Below are positions 57,877 through 64,000 of a DNA stretch of 64,000 nucleotides, one piece after another (the stretch's first letter is position 1; every line of letters begins with the position of its first letter). The notes beneath the pieces were generated by a model. That model ran no database searches. It saw only the letters and a program-made list of their open reading frames with translations, and was not told the DNA's origin. The DNA comes from JBBSAT01 sp046351235 (GTDB lineage Bacteria; Myxococcota_A; Polyangia; Polyangiales; Sandaracinaceae), in contig JAXLYV010000002.1 in NCBI GenBank assembly GCA_046351235.1, forward strand, positions 983,359-1,047,358. The letters are read 5' to 3'. The position numbers were made by a program, and so were the translations under genes.

Positions 57877-59325
57877 ATGCATCGCGCGCCACTTCCTTCC
57901 TCTTCTTCGTCGGCTCTCGCTCTCGCGCTGTTCGTAGGTCTCGCGCTCGGTGCGTGCGCGACGTCGACGATCGCGCCCGGCTCCGACGCCGCCGTGCTCG
58001 ACGGCTCCGCGCCCTCGCGCGAGCGGCGTGTCCCGGACCGCGCCGTGGTCGCGCTGGTCGGCCGCGACGCCACGAGCACGTGGTGGCTCGAGGAGCGCGT
58101 GGCCGGCCAGCCGATCTACCTCGGCGAGCACGAGCTCGGCCCGCGCTCGCTCGTACGGCTCGAGCGTGATCGGATCGTCGTGTGGGCTCCGGCCGAGGAC
58201 GAGCGCCTCGTCGACGCCACGCTCCATGCCTCGGGCGACTGGTCGGCCGTCGGCGTCGACGCGAGCAACCACGTGTTCCTCGCGCGCGGCGACGTCCGCG
58301 GCCTGCGCGCGCGGATCACGCTGGACGACCCCGCGATCGCGACCGACCCCTGGGCCGCGATCGGCGGCTTCGCGCCCGAGCTGCGCGTGGCCTCGCTCAC
58401 CGAGAGCGGCATCTCCGTCGCGGCCGACGGCGAGGACGTCGTGGTCGCCATCCCCACGCGCGAGAGCGCGCTGCTCGCCTATCGCTGGTCGTGGACGGGC
58501 GCGGCGTTCGCCCGCGGGCCGCGCACGCTCGTGAGCCCGAGCATCGCCGTCTCGCCCATCATGGGCATCGGCGGCAGCTACGACGACTTCGACTCGTACG
58601 TGGGGCCTTATCTCTTGCACCTCGGGATCGACGCGGCGACGGGCCGCGCGTTCGTCGCCACCTACACCGACCAGCGCCGCGTCGATCGCCACGACGCCGC
58701 GAACGGCACGCACCACTCGCTGCTCCGCGACGTGCTCTATCCGCGAGAGAACACGAGCGACGTGCTCGTCGTCGGCATCGATCGCGACGGCTCGATCGCG
58801 TTCTCCACCATCGTCGGCACGGTCGACGTGGAGGACGAGCTGCAAGGCCTCGCCGTGGGCCCCACGCGCGTGGCCGTCTTCGGTCGCAGCCGTCGCGAGC
58901 TCGGCCGCGACAACACGGAGCTGCACGCGATGGTCGCCGAGCTCACGCACGAGGGCGTGCCGCTCGGTACGAGCACGCTCGATCTCGAGAGCTCCGCGCT
59001 CGTCGAGGCCGCCGCCTACGACGGCGACACGCTCTACGTCGGCGGGTCCGCGGGATGGGAGCAGAACCCGAACGGGCGCAGCCTGTTCACCGCCGGCCAC
59101 GCGTACCTCGCCCGTCTCGACGGCGCCGCGCCGCGCACCGTGACGCGCCTCGACGCGCTCCTCCCCGCGACCGCGCCCGCCTCCGAGCTCCGCGCGCTCA
59201 CGGTGCAAGGCGGCATGCTCTTCACCGGCGGCCACGAGCGCGGCCCGCTCACGCACACGGGCGACGGCGACCGCTCGCGCATCCGCTCCGACGCCTGGTG
59301 GATCGAGCGCCCGCTCTCGCGCTGA
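57877..59325 (+). CDS. Secreted lipoprotein, probable beta propeller
   Basis: A 482-residue protein with a lipoprotein signal: hydrophobic residues about 12-25 and lipobox LGAC (about 26). The rest has the regular strand pattern of a propeller (VVALVGRDATSTWWLEE, ALLAYRWSWTGAAFARG, HLGIDAATGRAFVATYT and DTLYVGGSAGW), similar to myxobacterial secreted proteins of the delta-60-repeat kind but without their exact motif. ATG 57877 is preferred over the upstream ATG at 57748, which lacks a signal peptide. It is divergent from the histidine-kinase gene; the 140 bp between them is the shared promoter. Confidence 0.75.
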   Translation: MHRAPLPSSSSSALALALFVGLALGACATSTIAPGSDAAVLDGSAPSRERRVPDRAVVALVGRDATSTWWLEERVAGQPIYLGEHELGPRSLVRLERDRIVVWAPAEDERLVDATLHASGDWSAVGVDASNHVFLARGDVRGLRARITLDDPAIATDPWAAIGGFAPELRVASLTESGISVAADGEDVVVAIPTRESALLAYRWSWTGAAFARGPRTLVSPSIAVSPIMGIGGSYDDFDSYVGPYLLHLGIDAATGRAFVATYTDQRRVDRHDAANGTHHSLLRDVLYPRENTSDVLVVGIDRDGSIAFSTIVGTVDVEDELQGLAVGPTRVAVFGRSRRELGRDNTELHAMVAELTHEGVPLGTSTLDLESSALVEAAAYDGDTLYVGGSAGWEQNPNGRSLFTAGHAYLARLDGAAPRTVTRLDALLPATAPASELRALTVQGGMLFTGGHERGPLTHTGDGDRSRIRSDAWWIERPLSR

Positions 59326-59400
59326 CGGCGTCGCGACCGCTCGGTGAGACGAGGCGAATGCCGCATCGGGCGCCCGTCCGGCGCGACCCGCGCGCGCGGC

Positions 59401-59428
59401 ACCCTCTCCTGCGGTAGCGGGAGAGGGT
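59401..59428. repeat. Hairpin between the propeller gene and the riboswitch-controlled exporter
   Basis: A 9-bp perfect stem ACCCTCTCC/GGAGAGGGT (59401-59409, 59420-59428) with a 10-nt loop. The GGGAGAGGGTG.. sequence just after it resembles the ends of the dispersed element (GGGTGAGGGACTGCG at 20327-20341), so it may be a fragment of that family. Confidence 0.55.
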
Positions 59429-59499
59429 GGGGGAGAGGGACTGCGGAGATCGTGACGGCGGACGCCTCTGCGATCGGAAGCGCCGCGCCCTCGCGCCGC

Positions 59500-59820
59500 T
59501 CACCCCGGCGAGGTGAGCCGCAGCCCGACGATGGCGATCACGATCATCGCGAGGAACACCCCGCGCATCGGCGTCATCGCTTCGCCGAACAGCACCGCGC
59601 CGCCGATCGCGGCGCCCACCGTGCCGATGCCGACCCACACGGCGTACGCCGTTCCGATCGGCAGCGTGCGCGCCGCGTGCGCGAGCAGCGCCATGCTCGC
59701 CACGATCGCGGCGCCCGTCGCCACGCTCGGCCCGAGGCGCGTGAAGCCCTCCGTGTACTTGAGCCCGAGCGACCAAGCGACCTCGAGCAGCCCCGCCACC
59801 ACCAACACGACCCACGCCAT
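59500..59820 (-). CDS. sugE: Gdx/SugE-type SMR guanidinium exporter
   Basis: A 106-residue small multidrug-resistance protein with four membrane helices. It matches E. coli SugE (now Gdx) along its length: the essential Glu13 in GLLEVAWSLGLKY, AARTLPIGTAYAVWVGIG and the final GEAMTPMRG. The GxxGxVG-type signals and the tight W/L pattern distinguish Gdx from EmrE. Gdx members export guanidinium in exchange for protons as an antiparallel dimer. Expression is likely riboswitch-controlled: a guanidine-III riboswitch precedes the start. ATG 59820 with GGAGAGG just upstream. Confidence 0.95.
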   Translation of the reverse strand: MAWVVLVVAGLLEVAWSLGLKYTEGFTRLGPSVATGAAIVASMALLAHAARTLPIGTAYAVWVGIGTVGAAIGGAVLFGEAMTPMRGVFLAMIVIAIVGLRLTSPG

Positions 59821-59834
59821 GGACGTACCTCTCC

Positions 59835-59880
59835 ACGGCCCGTCGTTCCTACCTGGTACGGGTCGCCCTCGTCAGGGCTC
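59835..59880 (-). promoter_or_regulatory. Guanidine-III (ykkC-III) riboswitch
   Basis: On the minus strand the leader reads CCCTG-ACGAGG-GCGACCCGTACC-AGGT-AGGAACG-ACGGG. All conserved blocks of guanidine-III are present (ACGAGG, CCGTACC, GGT, AGGA, GACGG). The P1 pair changes from CCGG/CCGG in the known structure to CCTG/CAGG here and stays paired; P2 is CCCGT/ACGGG. It ends about 8 nt before the ribosome-binding site of the guanidinium exporter, so it probably controls translation. Confidence 0.9.
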
Positions 59881-60068
59881 GTGCTGAGCACGTCGAGCCT
59901 GGGGTCGCGCGTCGAGGCTCGCAAGGGCCCGCCCCCGCGCGCCCGCAGCGGGCATCGCGTCCGCGGACGGACCTGCGATGCGGCGACCTCGTGTTGCGGG
60001 GCTCACGACCCCTGGCGCCGCTCGCACGCCCTTGATCCCCGCCGCGCCACGGCGGACCCTCGCGCGCG

Positions 60069-60791
60069 ATGCGCACCGTGGGCGTCGACCTCGCCGGAGA
60101 TCCCGCGAACACTGCGATGGCCGTGATCGACTGGCACGCGGGTGGCGCGCGCGCCGAGATCCACGAGCACGTCGGCGACGCCGCGATCCTCGCGCACCGG
60201 AGCGCCGACGCCCTCGGCATCGACGCGCCCCTCGGCTGGCCGCGCCCCTTCGTGGCGCTCGTCAACGGCGCCCTCGTCGAGCCCGCCGAGCAAGTGAAGG
60301 CGAGGGCGCCGCTGCGCTACCGCGCGACCGACCTCTACCTCCAGGAGATCCACCGAGCGCGCCCGCTGAGCGTCTCGTCGGATCTGATCGCCGTCCCCGC
60401 GATGCGCTGCCAGCACCTCTTGCGCGCGCTCGGCGTCACCGATCGCTCGGGCGACGGCCGCGTCTTCGAGGTGTACCCCGCGCTCGCGCTGCGTCTCTGG
60501 GGCCTGCCGCGCGTGCCGTACAAGGGCAAGGCGCGCGTCGAGGCCTGCGGCCAGCTCTGGGCCGCGCTGCGCGCCCGCATGCCCTGGCTGACCTTCGCCT
60601 CGGAGAGCCACGAGCGCACGGCGCGCACGGTGGACCACGCGCTCGACGCCGTGGTCGCCGCCGTGATCGCGCGGCTCGCGAAGATCGGCGCGGTCGAGGA
60701 GATCCCCGCCGAGCACCGCGAGGCCGCGCGCGTCGAGGGCTGGATCGTGGTCCCCGCGCCGGGGTCGCTCGAGCGCGCCGTGGGCGGGTGA
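60069..60791 (+). CDS. DUF429-family protein (predicted nuclease-like fold)
   Basis: A 240-residue protein of the DUF429 family. It has the opening VGVDLAGDPANTA (acidic D in VDxA), ALGIDAPLGWP, RYRATD, VFEVYPALALRLWGL and the acidic VDHALDAVVAAVIAR near the end, all family-typical. DUF429 proteins have an RNase H-like fold and several conserved acidic residues, but no proven activity. No neighbour suggests a pathway. ATG 60069; no strong RBS. Confidence 0.8.
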   Translation: MRTVGVDLAGDPANTAMAVIDWHAGGARAEIHEHVGDAAILAHRSADALGIDAPLGWPRPFVALVNGALVEPAEQVKARAPLRYRATDLYLQEIHRARPLSVSSDLIAVPAMRCQHLLRALGVTDRSGDGRVFEVYPALALRLWGLPRVPYKGKARVEACGQLWAALRARMPWLTFASESHERTARTVDHALDAVVAAVIARLAKIGAVEEIPAEHREAARVEGWIVVPAPGSLERAVGG

Positions 60792-60854
60792 GCGCCGCTT
60801 CACGGCGGCGGCCTCCGAGCATGCTCGACGACCTCGCCGACGAGCCACTCCGGC

Positions 60855-61454
60855 GTGGATCGCGAGCGCGAGCGACCACGACTCCGAGCCGGCTTCCACC
60901 TCGTCGACGGCCCCTCGCAGCCCGTCACGTGCAGCGCCACGTGCCCCGACGGCTTCCGCTACGTCGGCCCGCACGACGGGCGCCTCTGCGCGTCCGGCGC
61001 CGTCGTCGCGTGCACCGACCTCGTCCTCACCGACGGCGTCTGCGACACGTGCGGCTGCCTCGGTGGCGATCACTGCTTCGCGCCGCGCGACGCCGCCTGC
61101 GACGGCACGAACTGCCATTGCGGCCCTCCCGCTCCCCTCCACACGCCTTGCGCGCGTGCCTCCGACTGCGCGTCCCGCAACTGCGACCCCGATCTCGGCT
61201 GCCAGGCAGCGGCCGCGACCGCGTGCACGCCAAGCGACGGGTCCTGCGCCTACTGCGACCCGGTCGACACCGCCTACGCGTGCCGACAGGAGTGCACCGA
61301 CGCGAGCGAGTGCGACCACGCCTTCTGCGTCGAGCGCAACGGCCGCCACGCCGCCTGCTACGCCGACTGCGGACCGAGCCCGACGAGCTGCGCGCCGAGG
61401 GAGCGCTGCACCAGCCCCGACGCCGAAGGCCGTCGGTACTGCGTCCCGAGCTGA
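60855..61454 (+). CDS. Cys-rich protein, secreted type but without a recognisable signal peptide
   Basis: A 199-residue protein with about 24 Cys, densely spaced (CSATCPDGF, CDTCGCLGGDHCF, CARASDCASRNCDPDLGCQ, CVERNGRHAACYADC), which implies many disulfides and an extracytoplasmic location. The open frame starts with GTG 60855 (DRERERPRLR..), has no hydrophobic segment, and no upstream frame gives one. Either the signal sequence was lost by a frameshift, or the start is elsewhere. Repeats resemble Dickkopf/EGF-like Cys patterns only loosely. Confidence 0.5.
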   Translation: MDRERERPRLRAGFHLVDGPSQPVTCSATCPDGFRYVGPHDGRLCASGAVVACTDLVLTDGVCDTCGCLGGDHCFAPRDAACDGTNCHCGPPAPLHTPCARASDCASRNCDPDLGCQAAAATACTPSDGSCAYCDPVDTAYACRQECTDASECDHAFCVERNGRHAACYADCGPSPTSCAPRERCTSPDAEGRRYCVPS

Positions 61455-61539
61455 TCGAAACGGCGCACCCGACCGGCGCGGCCTCGCGACGGCGCGCACC
61501 GTCCGCGCAGCGAGCCTCGCATCGGCGTACGATCCCCAC

Positions 61540-61902
61540 GTGCCTCGTGACAGGGCCACGCGCAGCTCGATTCCGGCGGCGGTCACCACCGCGCTGCTGC
61601 TCGCGCTCCTCTCGGGCTGCGGCTGCTGTGATGGCCCGCCCGGCGCGACTCTCCACTACGTGATCGACCCCGCCACCGCGAGGCAGATCACGCACGGACT
61701 GCCCGCGGATCACATCCCCAACCGCGACGACTGCCAGCCGGTCTGTGATCTCCTCGCCGGTCGCACGGACACGCACGGTGCCGACGCCCACCTGCCCGAC
61801 GCCGGCGTCCATCCGGGCGTGCCGCTCCGTGGCTGCCGGCTCATGCCCGGGGGCGATGCGTGGGGCATCGCCTGCGACTACGAGGAACCGTGCGCGCGTT
61901 AG
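61540..61902 (+). CDS. Small lipoprotein of unknown function
   Basis: A 120-residue protein with a lipoprotein signal (LLLALLSGCGCC at about 18-29). The mature part has six further Cys (DDCQPVCD, RGCRL, IACDYEEPC) and an Asp/His-rich linker. The GTG start at 61540 gives the signal peptide; the longer frame upstream is out-of-phase shadow. Its stop is 25 bp from the convergent SecD-like gene. Confidence 0.62.
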   Translation: MPRDRATRSSIPAAVTTALLLALLSGCGCCDGPPGATLHYVIDPATARQITHGLPADHIPNRDDCQPVCDLLAGRTDTHGADAHLPDAGVHPGVPLRGCRLMPGGDAWGIACDYEEPCAR

Positions 61903-61927
61903 CGCGCAGCCGTCGCGACCCACGCGC

Positions 61928-62794
61928 TCAGAACGTCGTCTCGCTCTCGAGCTCCCACGCGGCGCACTCCGTGTGCTGCGTAGGCAGCGAGATCGCCAAG
62001 GCCTCCGCCTCGTCGCGCGTCGTCCGAGCGTCCATCGCGAGGCTCACTCGCCCGCCCGTGATCGGCTCCTGCACGACGGGCGCCATCCGCACGTGGCCGT
62101 CCAGGAGGAGCGCCACGCGCTGGCCCGCCACTCGCCGCGTCAGCGCCTCGAACCGACGCGCGCCGTCGGGCGTGAGCACCAGCTCCACGAAGAGGCTTGG
62201 CCCGTCGCCGACCCGAGCATCGCTCACGTGCTCCCGGCCGAGCTCGCTCGGCCCCACGATCCACGCGTGGCACTCGGGCGGGTGCGGGCATCCCGTGACC
62301 AGCGTCGTCCCGTCGGCCGCCGCGAGCATCGACAGCGCGGCTTCGTCGCTCGCCGTGGGCAAGCCCGCCGCATCCACCGTCACCCCGCTCGGCAGCGGCG
62401 TGCCCACGAGCGCGCGCGTCGCGCCCTCGTCCACCGGGCGAATCTCGAGCCGATGCGGCGTCATCAGCGCGCGCACCCGCTCGACGTCGCTCGCGTCGCC
62501 ATCGATCCGCACCCGCACGTGCGTCGGATCGACCATGTCCGCGATCGCGTTCAGCCCGAGATGGCTGAGCCGCTTGTCGATCCCGTCCGCGTCCCCGCGC
62601 GCCACTGGCGCATCGCACGCGTAGGTGAGCGCGATGCCGGACTCGAGGTGACGAGGACGGTGGGGCAGCAGGGACACGACGCCCACGAGGTCGAGCGCCC
62701 CGCCGCACAGGCACGACGCGAGCGCAGCTGTGACCACGCAGCCCACACGCCACCTACGCGCGCGCGGAGCGACCGAGGAGGAACTGGTGGCCAT
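61928..62794 (-). CDS. SecD-like ectodomain protein without RND membrane domain
   Basis: A 288-residue protein. It has an N-terminal hydrophobic segment with Cys (about 18-30) and then a soluble domain. Residues about 205-265 contain VELVLTPDGARRFEALTRRVAGQRVALLLDGHVRMAP then VVQEPITGGRVSLAM, close to the P1 head of SecD (..SeGakrFaelT..GkplAIvLDgkvisAPvIqepI..GGr). An upstream region (VRVRIDGDASDVERVRALMTPHRLEIRPVD) matches the other half of P1. SecD's six RND helices are absent, so it cannot drive protein export alone; it may bind exported or misfolded substrates as a lipoprotein. ATG 62794. Probably an orphan derivative of SecD. Confidence 0.72.
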   Translation of the reverse strand: MATSSSSVAPRARRWRVGCVVTAALASCLCGGALDLVGVVSLLPHRPRHLESGIALTYACDAPVARGDADGIDKRLSHLGLNAIADMVDPTHVRVRIDGDASDVERVRALMTPHRLEIRPVDEGATRALVGTPLPSGVTVDAAGLPTASDEAALSMLAAADGTTLVTGCPHPPECHAWIVGPSELGREHVSDARVGDGPSLFVELVLTPDGARRFEALTRRVAGQRVALLLDGHVRMAPVVQEPITGGRVSLAMDARTTRDEAEALAISLPTQHTECAAWELESETTF

Positions 62795-62874
62795 CGGCGC
62801 TCGATATCACTCGACCGATGCCCGCCGCGAGAGCATCCGGCGTCGAGCTGCCCGCACCCGACCCCCATGCGCGC

Positions 62875-63831
62875 TCAGAAGTTGCAGCCGCTCAGCGGAG
62901 GGACACCGGCTAGGTAGCTCGAGATTCCCCGTTGCAGGGCGCCAGCCCGATCTGCACACATCCCATGGCTCATCGGAGCCCACCACGGGCTGTCCTGGTT
63001 GAGCTCGCAAAGGCGACTGAACGTCGCCATCACGTCCGACTGATTCGCCCGTCCTTGGCAGACCAGCCATCCGACGAAGTAGCCGCCGAGACAATCCGCC
63101 CCGAGCTCGTCGCGAATCGAGACCCCTGTGTGCGTGCCCCAACGACCCTGGATCTCGTGTCCGGTCTCGTGCGCGAACACGTAGACCGGGGGCAACAGGC
63201 TGCCTGCCGCGCTCCACGTCGGCAGGATTGCCGGATCGTAGTAGATGTATCCCGTTCCGATGAAGGACACCGCGTTGTTCCTCCACATCGGGTACAGGTC
63301 GCTCCCCTCGACACAGGCTTGCACGGCGCTGTTCCAGAAGGTGTTCACGTCCCGCATCCCTGCGGCCACGAAGCCGTCGGCCGGACCGCAGTAGTATCGG
63401 GACGGACCGTAGGGGGCGATCGCGGCGTTGAACGTCGGGCACGATCTCGGACAGGACGCGCCGCAGTCGGAGGGACACGTGACGCAGTTCTCGCCGTCGC
63501 CGCTGCGGCAGAGCCCGTCGCCACAACTGAACGAGCTGAGGCAGGAGCACGGCCCGAGGCCGGTGCCCGCTGCGTTGCAGGTCGCGCTACCGGCGAACGG
63601 CGTTCCCGAGCAGCTGCACGACACGAGCTGGCCTGGCGTGCACACCATCGTCATCGGCGGCCCCATCGTCGTCCCGGCGGGAACGCACGTGTGGCCCGAC
63701 CCGCACTCCAGGTCGGGCGCGCAGTCCACGTCGTCGTGGCACGGCTCACCTTCGACGGCAGGCTGCTGGCAGCCGGCGGCGAGCGCACCCAGCGCCAGCA
63801 CGATCACGATGGGGATGCTCGCCCTGCGCAT
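62875..63831 (-). CDS. Lipoprotein zinc metallopeptidase, YpfJ-like
   Basis: A 318-residue protein with a lipoprotein signal (LAAGC at about 17-21) and a Cys-rich EGF-like stretch (about 30-110, CHDDVDCAPDLECGSGHTC and more). The C-terminal metallopeptidase has the HExxH motif AHETGHEIQ (His221, Glu222, His225) and the downstream ELGADCLGGYFVGW, which supplies the third ligand in the neutral zinc metallopeptidase family (PF04228). Codon use is less GC-biased than typical neighbours. The ATG at 63831 overlaps the stop of the upstream gene (TGATG), so they are translationally coupled. Confidence 0.85.
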   Translation of the reverse strand: MRRASIPIVIVLALGALAAGCQQPAVEGEPCHDDVDCAPDLECGSGHTCVPAGTTMGPPMTMVCTPGQLVSCSCSGTPFAGSATCNAAGTGLGPCSCLSSFSCGDGLCRSGDGENCVTCPSDCGASCPRSCPTFNAAIAPYGPSRYYCGPADGFVAAGMRDVNTFWNSAVQACVEGSDLYPMWRNNAVSFIGTGYIYYDPAILPTWSAAGSLLPPVYVFAHETGHEIQGRWGTHTGVSIRDELGADCLGGYFVGWLVCQGRANQSDVMATFSRLCELNQDSPWWAPMSHGMCADRAGALQRGISSYLAGVPPLSGCNF

Positions 63832-64000
63832 CAGTCCGCCACCATACGCATCTCTACGGTTGCCTCGATGGAGCTCTGGTACGGGCCGAAGGAACGGCAG
63901 TACCGAAACGATGCGCCGAGCGCGATGAAGCCGAACACGTAGTAGCCGCGGGCCTCGACGTTCTCCATCCCGCACAAGGCGACCGGATTGAAGCTGCCCC
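63831..64000 (-). CDS. C-terminal end of a gene that runs off the window (partial)
   Basis: An open frame enters from beyond 64000 and ends at TGA 63833-63831. The visible 55 residues (GSFNPVALCGMENVEARGYY, later FGFIALGASFRYC) are protein-like and not shadow-like. The stop shares one base with the metallopeptidase start, so the two genes are coupled. The fragment is too short to assign; its Cys pair and aromatic strands suit an exported protein. Confidence 0.55.
   Translation of the reverse strand, partial: GSFNPVALCGMENVEARGYYVFGFIALGASFRYCRSFGPYQSSIEATVEMRMVAD

Noticed and set aside
55951..59256. Open frame that continues upstream from the response regulator through the kinase
   Set aside because: Only the last 213 codons (from GTG 56592) read as a response regulator; the rest is antisense to a lipoprotein or out of phase with the histidine kinase.

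Overview
The window is very GC-rich, with strong G/C preference at third codon positions and dense packing on both strands. The gene content points to a large-genome myxobacterium (Myxococcota, probably Polyangiales and Sandaracinus-like; inferred from gene content, not from a marker gene). The pointers are tandem eukaryote-like Ser/Thr kinases with membrane tails, an ECF41 sigma factor with a fused regulatory tail, many lipoproteins with Asp/Ala/Gly-rich linkers or Cys-rich bodies, giant TPR and Sel1 proteins, a type IV pilus retraction ATPase, and an AraC regulator. No plasmid, phage, CRISPR array or rRNA operon is present. Two tRNA genes are seen (CAT anticodon and Gly-GCC), both on the minus strand.

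Region by region. 1-4.9 kb: amidohydrolase, a small anchored protein, YbeY, an HU-like protein behind a long structured leader, a membrane protein and a tRNA. 5-7.1 kb: the first copy of a dispersed intergenic element, a DnaJ-type zinc-finger membrane protein and a coiled-coil zinc-ribbon protein. 7.2-12.5 kb: a secreted Sel1/Hcp-like protein, an unknown protein with a possibly frameshifted start, and three overlapping secreted or lipoprotein genes. 12.5-19.2 kb: an FAD oxidoreductase-ECF41 operon with a recognisable ECF41-type promoter, two cell-envelope proteins, and a DprE1-DprE2 pair. 19.3-30.3 kb: a composite of two more copies of the dispersed element, a 2607-residue TPR protein, a single-domain response regulator, an AraC regulator, a 14-bp minisatellite and tRNA-Gly. 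30.3-42.9 kb: fumarase, a C39-like protein, D-ribulokinase, a lipoprotein whose 5' end is an inverted copy of the neighbouring kinase start, two kinases, PilT and an AI-2E-type permease. 43-47.8 kb: zinc-ribbon proteins, an SDR, and an LplT-PlsC fusion. 47.8-49.5 kb: a RAYT (REP-associated transposase) between two palindromes that also carry the stop codons of the flanking genes. 49.5-59.4 kb: membrane and envelope genes, a haem-motif lipoprotein and a NarL-type two-component system. 59.5-64 kb: a Gdx/SugE guanidinium exporter with a guanidine-III riboswitch, a DUF429 protein, small secreted Cys-rich proteins, a SecD-like ectodomain protein, a zinc metallopeptidase and the end of a gene that runs off the window.

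How the genes may work together. Several units look translationally coupled through 1-16 nt overlaps: oxidoreductase/ECF41, kinase/kinase, permease/exported protein, histidine kinase/response regulator, and the 10.2-12.5 kb secretory cluster. The clearest regulated units are the guanidine-responsive exporter and the ECF41 operon. Most of the rest is envelope and signalling material with no assignable pathway. The least expected features are the nearly identical inverted intergenic element, the RAYT/REP unit, the inverted duplication at the kinase start, and a hairpin upstream of the ECF41 operon that matches the 23S rRNA sarcin-ricin loop.
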